DNA of 64,000 nucleotides, taken from NCBI GenBank assembly GCA_025677835.1, contig JAIXMR010000098.1, positions 1 through 64,000 of the forward strand. Direction: 5' to 3'. Both the position numbers and the translations under genes were made by a program. Each line of letters opens with the position of its first letter. Positions within the stretch are counted from its first letter, which is position 1. This document shows positions 56,331 through 64,000 of the stretch, piece by piece. The DNA comes from Sporodiniella umbellata. Lineage: Eukaryota > Mucoromycota > Mucoromycetes > Mucorales > Rhizopodaceae. The notes below the pieces were generated by a model, which made no database searches, was not told the origin of the DNA, and was given only the letters and a program-made list of their open reading frames with translations.

Positions 56331-59300
56331 TTACATAATCGAACAGTCTGTCATATCCTTTTGAACTACTCTTTTAATCATAGGCCAATCGCTCCTACAG
56401 GCAGCAAATTCAAATAAATCTTCAACCCGCATTAAGCCGTGATATCGCTCAAGATCGTGAATGAGCAACTTAATGTCCGAAGCAGATTCAATAATATAGA
56501 TATTGGCTAAAGATTTCAAAGCCAAAAAACAAGTAGTAATATCCTTTTGTCGAAGGGAAGATACAAAGTCGTAATAAGCGTTCATGTCGCTGATGTATCG
56601 GAACCCTCCCTGCTCATTTACTGTCTGCATCTTCAAATGTTTACATAAAACCCTAAAAAATTGGGAGAAATAAATTAATAAAAAAAAGTGAGGTATCTAA
56701 AGTAAACTGAGTTCAACTTACTCAAAAAAACGTTTACAGATTTCGCTAAAGAATAAGTCCATGGTGCCTTTTTCAGCTGCACCAGCCAAAATAGATGTAT
56801 TTGTCTTTAGACAGAGAATGGTATCTTTACAAGCCTGAAAGAAAAGAATGAGTCTTTTTGCAAAAAAAAAAAAAAAAAAAAAAACAAGAGGATCATTTAC
56901 TTTTGTTGGCCTCAATTCAGGTGGAGCATGAGAAGGTGGGTTATAGTCCTCTTTGGTTTGTTCATGAGTAAGAATACACTCTGTTTGGGAAAGTAATACT
57001 TGGATACCGCGATCCATGCTTTGGGCTACACAATCATCAAGCAACCTTTCAAACGCCTTTTTTTCTTTGTTGACCTCATTGATAAAGTCCAATTTATCTA
57101 CATACTTGGTGATCTCCTCATCGTAATAGAGTTGAATCATTTGTTGAATCACGTCAGCTACATGAACTAGTTCAAAAAGCTCTGTGAGCGGTGGCACATC
57201 CTCACTTAAACTGTAGGGGTTGGGTTTATACGTAGAGAGCTGAGCTGTGGCACTACAAAATCAGATCAGTACAACCGTCTGACATGGGGTCAATACTTTT
57301 CAAATCCAGGCTGGATATGGGTCGTGCTTAGGATTTTCAACAACTGAGTAAATATCTGCTCAAAAGTTTTTTGTATATCGGCCTTCATCCGCCCAGGGAA
57401 TCCGATATGGATAAACTGCTCGACACGCCTTTCCGATTCTTTGTTGGCTTTGATGATTTGTAGGGCAGTTTCCAAAGATATGTAATCTTGAAGAACATCT
57501 AGCTCCTGTCTGGCCGATTCGAGTTGAACAGTGGCATCTTTGTTTTCTGATAGGTTAGATGCTACTGAAGGTGCAGTAGAGAGAGTAGACTGGGTGGAGG
57601 ATCTTTTGTTCACGCTAGACGATGATCGGTGAAAAGGTGAAGCGATAGTGGTAGCTGCACTAGAAACGAGATCAACCGGGAGTGCAATCATCTTTTTGAA
57701 AGCATTTAGGTAGTTTCTATTCAGAACAAAAATAAGAAATTCTGTTTTTTTTTTTTTTTTAAGCAACGCTTGTTTTCACCTTTTGAACACCTCACGCGAA
57801 TGGTTTGTTAGTCGAGCTGCTCCATCAACCCATGCTGAGGATCTATTGTTCTACGCAGAGTAATCTTTAGAAAACTGCTTTTTCTTCTTTCCTTGGTCTT
57901 TTTATTACCCATTCCTCAATGTGCTCTCGAGTCACTTTTTCTGCATACTGGCTTTCCTCATAAAGATAATCGTCCAAAAATGGCAAAAACAGTTTGAACA
58001 ATAAATTTACGCCCCGCTCTTTTTGAATAGTCTGAGTCACTTCTTCTTCATTGACTATGGTATCCATTACAAGTCGACAGGATTCCAAAACAGCTGACAT
58101 TGTAGTCAAATATATGTGTGAGCTTATCTGCATTGCTTTGCCTAACAAATGGGTAACGAACTCTGCGACCTAAGAGATCGGTGTGAGACCATGCACACAT
58201 GTATATATAGTTAAATAGATTTCCCTAAATTTTACCACATCTTCAAATACTCTATCTATAAAGGTGTACAGAACGTCCATTTTCTTGGGAAAAATACTGT
58301 CTATTAGGGTGGATTGTTCTTTTAGTTTCTCGGTGATATGCTTCATTAACTCTTTGAAAGGCGTAATGTCCTCTGATGAATCTCTAGAGAAAGGGGTTTG
58401 TATTTATATATATACAAGAGTCGATATGTGTCCTTACATAAAGCTGTCTTCTGGTTTATAGGGATTATCGTAAAAAAGGGCGTGTTTCTGTATGTAGGTT
58501 TGTATGCAGATTGATCCACCGTTTAAAACGATAGACGCGTTTGCAAATGTTTTCATGCCTTCTATGTCGTGCGCGTCATAAGCTATTTCAAATTCATGGA
58601 GTACAGCGCTTTCAAAATACTGCGACAATGCATGCACGGCCTCATTCAACTATTTACAAAACAATAAAAAAAGCTTTTTCTTTAGTCCCCTCTGTTACTG
58701 TACATTGGTTTTTTTCCTTTTTTTTTTTTTTTTACCTCTCGCCAGTCTTCCATCACATGGCACTCCCCTAAACCAACCAACAGATTAATAATCTGTCCGC
58801 AGACTTCTGGTTCGTTTCCGTAGTCATTCAAGACTTTATTCGATTCTTTGTTGTTATCTCTCAGGTCTGTATAATAGGGTATCAGCTGCGTATACAGCTC
58901 TTTGAATCTCTCTTTGGATAATCCAGTTGATTTGGCTCGTGCTCTTGCCTGGAATGGATCGGTAGACATTCCGGGTATTAACGTGTTTAACGGTTTATTA
59001 TTGATATATATTCTATGCTGTACATCTATTAATGAGCTGTCGTTTCTACTCTTGCCCTCTTTTAAAAAAAAAAATGTAAACATTAAATATCCCCACACAA
59101 ATGAAAGTCCTTTAAAATTAATGATATCCTTCCCCCACCCCTCTCGGCTCCAGCTCTTTTTTTTTTTTCTACTCTTTTTCCTCTTTTCAAATACCCAAGG
59201 TAGCAGCTAATGCCCCAGTGTCATTTTTTAACATAAGCCGTAGCTTTTCATCCCAAATTTCATCGTCGTTCACCAATACTTTAAATCTTCTGGATACTAA

Positions 59301-59405
59301 AGCTATTTTTCCCAGTGTTGGAATTGGCAAGTAACTGAATACTCTTAACAACACATCAGGGGGTAGCATTTTGCTCTTCGTGGTGGTTTCTTCTAAAGGA
59401 CTCAT
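56331..59405 (-). CDS. RCY1: Recyclin-1 (F-box, Sec10-like)
   Basis: Ten exons (minus order): 59405-59195, 59109-58736 (or from 59058), 58649-58438, 58383-58236, 58169-57909, 57850-57780, 57716-57297, 57252-56901, 56834-56722 and 56652-56331. All phases agree, giving 827 residues (810 with the shorter exon 2). An N-terminal F-box (MLPPDVLLRVFSYLPIPTLGKIALVSRRF, about 13-60) is followed by a long helical region of the exocyst Sec10 type (FGPF-like linker, LNEAVHALSQYF, MKADIQKTFEQIF, CRSDWPMIKRVV). Family role: plasma-membrane protein recycling and endosome-to-Golgi traffic, with the F-box binding Skp1. The extra 17 residues of the longer exon 2 are partly T-run encoded and may be intronic. 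Confidence 0.88.
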
Positions 59406-59854
59406 TGCTGAATTGAAACGAAAAAAAAAAACAGGGTCTTTTGAGATATACTGGGTTTTTATTTTGCTGTTGTGATATGCCTTTTTATTTTCTCTCGGAA
59501 TAGAGTTTTGAGCTCAGATAGGATGCTTTTGCCAAAGTACAGAAAAAAAGCCCTTGACAAGGTACATGATGTATTATAGACAAAGAGCAAGCAGTAATTC
59601 TTGTTTTTTAGTGCCTATGAAAACAGTGGCACTTTGTTCTTGTTTGCTTTTTTAGAGGTCAGTTTTTTTAAAAAAAATGGAGGGGGCTGAAGGGAGAGAC
59701 ATACAGTTTCTCATGCTGGCTTTCGGGTTTTCAACTTTTGTGGCTTGAATCCTTTTTCTTTCAAGGTATAGCAGAAAAAGGCCTTCTCTTGTGACAGACG
59801 GCGTACTGGTTTTAAATGAAGAGTCTCACGTGGGATTTTATGATAGTTGGCTTG

Positions 59855-59909
59855 CAGTTGACGAAAAAATGCTGGCCCAATAAAATGAAAATGATCACCA
59901 ATTTTGAAA
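59855..59909. repeat. Tc1/mariner left inverted terminus
   Basis: CAGTTGACGAAAAAATGCTG.. to ..ATTTTGAAA. Matches the reverse complement of the right terminus, except for single differences and an ~18-bp extra block in the right copy. Confidence 0.8.
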
Positions 59910-60072
59910 GTGAGTTAACAACACAAAAATGTAACGAGGATTGGCCTATCTCTCTCTTCTTTTTCTCTTCTGGAGTATTACTCAACATGAACGGAGAATA
60001 AAATTTTGACAGTGAAGCAGTACCTGTGATGATATACAATCATATATAGACTGGGAAGAAGCTGCAGTAGTA

Positions 60073-61103
60073 GATGCAGCACAAAAAAAAAAGGCTAAGA
60101 GGAAGACCAAACCTCACTCTAAGGAGCCCTTCCTTGATTCACTGAAGAAGGAAAGAGGATCACACATTATCAAGAACGAAGCAAAGGTAGCCAGTTTGAT
60201 CAATTTGCTGTAGAGGTTTGAGAACATGTCTATTAGTGAAACGAATAGAAAGGTAGGGCTCTGCAAGTCGACAACTGTCCATAAAGTCAAGCATCGAAAT
60301 AGTTGAAAAAGGAATCCCTGACTCTATCGCAATCAAAGAAAGGGACAACCCGCAATATTCAAAGACGAGCATACTGTATGTATCTTTGAGCTGCTGGCTA
60401 ATAAGTCAATGTTGACAGTTGAAGCTGTTATAGATCATCTGTTAAAAGAATTTAGAGATCACCCCCAGATCAGTACAGAATCACATGAAGAAAAATTATC
60501 GCCCAACCTACAAGCATATCATCCCTAGATATTATGACAGGGGTAAGGATGAAGCTGTTACCAAAAGACGAAATACAGCAGCATACTGGGTCAGCCAGAA
60601 CATAGACTTTATGAACAAACGTATATTTTTGGACGAAGCTGGTTTTAAAAGGAATATACATCGCTTATATGGACGGTCTCAGGCAGGAACACCTTGTAAA
60701 GCTGTTATTCAAATAAAGGAAACAAATATCAGCGCCTTGGGTGCTATTTTTAAAAGTGGTTTAATCACATTACCCAGAAAGAAATTGCACTTAGCGCTAG
60801 GAGTGGAAAATGAGCTGAGTTGGTGAAAAAGCTTAGGCCTTTAAGAGAAAAGGTACTACTAGTAGTGGCTTCCTTGAATACATAGAGCATGTCTTCACAA
60901 CACTGGATGCGGCTAGCTTGAGCTACAAACATCTAGTTCTTGATAATGCATCCATTCGCAAGGCTGCACTTGCCGAAGATTGGGTTGGGCAGCATGGCTA
61001 TAAATTTCTCTTTTCGCTCTCTTATTTTCCTTTCCTAAATCTAATCAAAGAGTGTTGGTCCAACTTGAAGACTGTTGCAAATAAAGATCTTTCTTCTGTT
61101 TGA
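60073..61103 (+). pseudogene. Tc1/mariner transposase, many stops
   Basis: Frame-broken. The N-terminal half (60073-60480) reads KKKAKRKTKPHSKEPFLDSL and similar, with stops. The catalytic half has IFLDEAGFKRN (first Asp, in 60485-60826), VLDNASIRKAAL (second Asp) and NLIKECWSNLK (Glu) in 60918-61103. This is the DDE_3 triad with about 35 residues between the second Asp and the Glu. Family role: cut-and-paste transposition at TA. At least three stops or shifts make it inactive. Confidence 0.82.
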
Positions 61104-61290
61104 TAGAACGAAAAAATCTCTGATCGTATTTGCAACACATTACTTCACATCATCAGAGAAGATTGCGAGGATTGGATCAAGCATTCTTTGGCAGAGATAT
61201 TTTATTTGTGAAAAAGGATTATAAGAAACAAAATAAAAAGTATGTACTGCATTTCTTTACTAGTGATCTATTTTCGTACTAAATGATCCA

Positions 61291-61366
61291 TTTTCAAAAT
61301 CGGTGAACATTTTCATTTCAAATTGGTCAATTATTTTTTATTGGGCCAGCCTTTTTTCGTCAACTG
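61291..61366. repeat. Tc1/mariner right inverted terminus
   Basis: Ends GGGCCAGCCTTTTTTCGTCAACTG followed by TA; mirror of the left terminus. Confidence 0.8.
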
Positions 61367-61545
61367 TATAAGAAAGATGTGTACAATTTCACTTTTATTT
61401 TATTCTGTTTTCTTATTTTGATGTAACATTTCTTATTATTTTTTTCTTATTGTTTCTTTTTCCTTAAATTAAATTGGGGCCCGTTCATCTTTTTTTTTTC
61501 TTTTTCTTTTTCTTTTTGAACAGCGGAAAAGAAATTGAAGAACTA

Positions 61546-62204
61546 ATGGCTGATATGTCGTTATCACGACAGCCTTACTTTGATTTGGGAACATTTCCGG
61601 TGGCAGAGACAATAACCATGGTTACTTGTCTGCTTGAGAAGATAACCAAGGCAAACGACGCATTTCCTTCCAAGCATGCTATCACCTCGTTCCATGCTCG
61701 CTCTGTGCCAAGCATCGACATACAGTCGTACTTGACTAGAATTCTCAAATACTGCCCTTGTTCTAATGAGTGCTTTCTCAGTCTGCTGGTCTACTTTGAT
61801 CGCATTACACAACAAAACAAAAAATCGTTTACCATTGATTCTTTCAACATTCATAGACTCATCATCTCCGGCATCATGGTCTCTAGTAAATTCTTTTCGG
61901 ACGTTTTCTTTACCAACACTCGGTATGCAAAGGTAAAGGCTTATAAAAAAGGCTATTTATCCTCATGTTCTATTAGGTGGGAGGACTCCCTGTAGAGGAA
62001 TTGAATCTATTGGAGCTAGAATTTCTAAAAATGAACCGGTTCAGTATATATGTTTCAGTAGAAGAGCTTCAGCAATACGGAAACCAACTGCTGATGCACT
62101 CCATCCGAGAAGAAAACAGAATAAAACAAAAAGAGATAAACATGTATCATAGTGAATCATTCAAGAGTAGCTCACTTGCCCCTTCGTTTATAAAAGACAT
62201 GTGA
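61546..62204 (+). CDS. Pho80/Pcl-type cyclin
   Basis: Two exons: 61546-61932 and 61977-62204, intron 44 nt, 204 residues from MADMSLSRQ. The cyclin core of the Pho80 family is clear: ITSFHARSVPSIDIQSYLTRILKYC, ECFLSLLVYFDRI, FTIDSFNIHRLIISGIMVSSKFFSD, the NTRYAKVGGLPVEELNLLELEFLKMNRF block, then VSVEELQQYGNQLL. It should bind a Pho85-type kinase for nutrient or phosphate signalling. The frame is open upstream to 61474, and the bases before 61525 (T/C-run then GAACAG) look like a 3' splice site, so an upstream exon may exist. The nearby transposon ending at 61366 could have separated or destroyed it. Confidence 0.88.
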
Positions 62205-64000
62205 AACCATACTTTTTCTTTCCCACCCCACCCCCCTTTCCTTTGCCTGTAAATACTTTTTCAACCCTCTCCCTTTAAAAACACTTCAACACAATTACTA
62301 TCGGTTCTGTTTCAAATAAAAAAGAAATCATATAGATTTATTAATAATTACTATACTAAACTATCGATAGATGACTTTTCTTTTTCTAGAATCTATCACT
62401 CCCATACCCCTTTAGACAATCTGGGCTTCTCTTGTTGGTATATGTTGTAACGGTCTAGTAGCCATTGTCTAAAGACAGAGCTTGGCTTCTGGGCGCTACT
62501 TTTCCCTATAGCAAGTACAGAGAAAAAATGTCCTTCGGATATTGAATTAAGCGGTGATTAAATTTAACTGCATGTCAGTTTGATGAATCAGACTGTCAAT
62601 CCGAGCATAGATTCCCTATAATTTTATATCTGTCACTAAAAAATGCTTCTTTTTCGGTAATTTTTTTGACGCCTCAGAACCTAATGTCTTTCTACAACTG
62701 CCAAATAAGAAAATTTAAGTTTGTTGTCAAAAAGAAAGACAATACATTTTCTAACTTGAATAGGCTGTTAAACCACAGGTAAAGTAAAAGGAGAAAAAAA
62801 GAGTAGCAACTTTTTTGTGCCATAACTAATTTTTCCTAATCTTTACAACATAAAAGCAGTATTTATAAAGGTCAATGGAGAGGGGTTTATTCAATAATCT
62901 TAAACCTTGCCTCACTGTTGAATACCACTTCTAAAATAGCTTAGTTGTGTGTTGTTTCGCGATTCGAAACAAGATTTTTGCTTGCTATTTTTTCCACAAT
63001 ATATCTGCCTTTCATGGCGTTCACAGCCCCTAAATTCTCTTTGTAATAAGCTTGTGCTATACCTTCAAGCCAGCATTTGTATTTAGCCGTAAACTGGCTA
63101 TACAAGGGTATATAAAGATAGCAAAAGCACTTGAAGCAGTGCTCAGATGGTACTCCCTGTCTTAAAAAAAAGATTTAGTGCTACTATTAAAAAAATAGCT
63201 TTGACAAATCCAAGCTATGTTTAGTACTCCTAAAGAAGATACACCGTAAGGATTTTATATATGTATATATATCTAGCGGGAAAAAAAAGGCTCTGGTGAA
63301 AGTATAGACATTGTTTAGCTCTAGTATTAGCACGAAACACTCTACGAATGGCTGTATTAAAACAAAAATCTTGTAGTTTGGGTTTTGCCTACCCGCATAC
63401 CTTAAAAATATATAATATATGTGTCAAGTTTAATAAAAGGAGTGTTAAATCTAATGTTCAAGCCAATGGTCCTTGAAAAAAAACAAGCAAACTAGAAACT
63501 TAGTTTTTTATAGATTAAAAAAAGAACTACCAGGCTTACATGTATCTGAGATAAAGACAGGCTGTATTAGACTTTGAACTGTACAAGAATCACTCCCAAA
63601 AAACGACATAATAGTGGACCATAAAATAGGAAATACCATATCAATGTACGAAATTTCTTTGTTGTCCTTAAATATACAAAGGCTTTACTGCTTTCAAATA
63701 AAATAAAAACAACAAATCAATGAAACAATTTGTATTTATTTCTTTTATACACATTAGTTTGAAATCGCGTTTCCATAAACTTCATAACAAAAAATGGAAG
63801 ACAGTCAAGATGTTTTTTGTGAAAATCACACACATCACCTATCAGTACTTCTACAAGTAAATATATACATATATATATATATGTATGTACACATTCTAAA
63901 AGATAACAATAACAAACGCTTTATGACAGAAAATACAAGTTTTGCTGTATAGTGGGGCTACAATAGAAAGCAGCACAGATTTATCAGAGCTATTAGCCTC
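62205..64000. other. Intergenic, no gene seen
   Basis: 1.8 kb of AT-rich DNA. No ORF above 60 codons, no domain-like peptide and no tRNA. Small palindromic (TA)n near 63870-63886. Confidence 0.6.

Larger units (their letters stand above)
59855..61366 (+). mobile_element. Tc1/mariner-type DNA transposon, dead
   Basis: 1.5 kb. Inverted termini CAGTTGACGAAAAAA..GCTGGCCCAATAAA at 59855 and its reverse complement ending at 61366. The right flank is TA; the left flank reads TG, so one target base has mutated. The interior carries a plus-strand mariner/Tc1-like transposase with many stops. It lies between recyclin and the Pho80-like cyclin gene, directly upstream of the latter. Confidence 0.82.

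Overview
The window looks like a piece of a nuclear genome from an early-diverging fungus, most likely Mucoromycota (Mucorales-like). The reasons are: AT-rich DNA full of long A/T homopolymers; many short GT-AG introns (about 31 to 92 nt); and a fungal gene set (Yhm2-type citrate carrier, recyclin-1, PPZ phosphatase, Pho80-like cyclin, kinesin-3, Gar1, eL32, mitochondrial bS6). I spliced genes by eye, using reading phase and protein-family fit. No RNA evidence was available. I found no convincing tRNA, rRNA or CRISPR.

Layout. 1-7.8 kb: a small secreted cysteine-rich gene and its decayed tandem copy, then a 5.25-kb LINE on the minus strand bounded by a perfect 13-bp target-site duplication. 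7.8-18.6 kb: gene-poor DNA dominated by a 1.56-kb near-identical inverted repeat that carries two divergent copies of a 95-residue gene. 18.6-28.4 kb: a plus-strand run of an ACT-domain protein, an EBP-type sterol isomerase, a PPZ-like phosphatase and a 1499-residue kinesin-3. 29-41.5 kb: a nine-exon coiled-coil gene (minus), then a divergent pair of ten-exon GDSL lipases flanking an NRPS-like reductase. The promoters and first two exons of the lipases are almost identical while the rest has diverged, and one copy has an 8-bp deletion. 41.5-48 kb: a decayed coding remnant, a glutamine-rich gene, and a TA-flanked 2.99-kb structure with 573-bp terminal inverted repeats around a 5'-truncated nuclease-like gene. 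48-62.2 kb: housekeeping genes (Gar1, an unknown secreted protein, bS6m, eL32, Yhm2-like carrier, recyclin-1), a dead Tc1/mariner element with visible inverted termini, and a Pho80-family cyclin. 62.2-64 kb: no gene seen.

The housekeeping genes do not form one pathway. Loose themes are mitochondrial function (carrier, bS6m), ribosome and snoRNP biogenesis (eL32, Gar1), membrane traffic (recyclin, kinesin-3), and lipid metabolism (EBP, lipases, and perhaps the reductase). The most unusual property is architectural. Three separate inverted duplications with long, nearly identical arms lie within 36 kb, each carrying gene copies. They could form hairpins or give dsRNA. One has the flanks and terminal bases of a TA-targeting transposon and carries a Mucorales-type orphan gene with an ExK nuclease-like motif.
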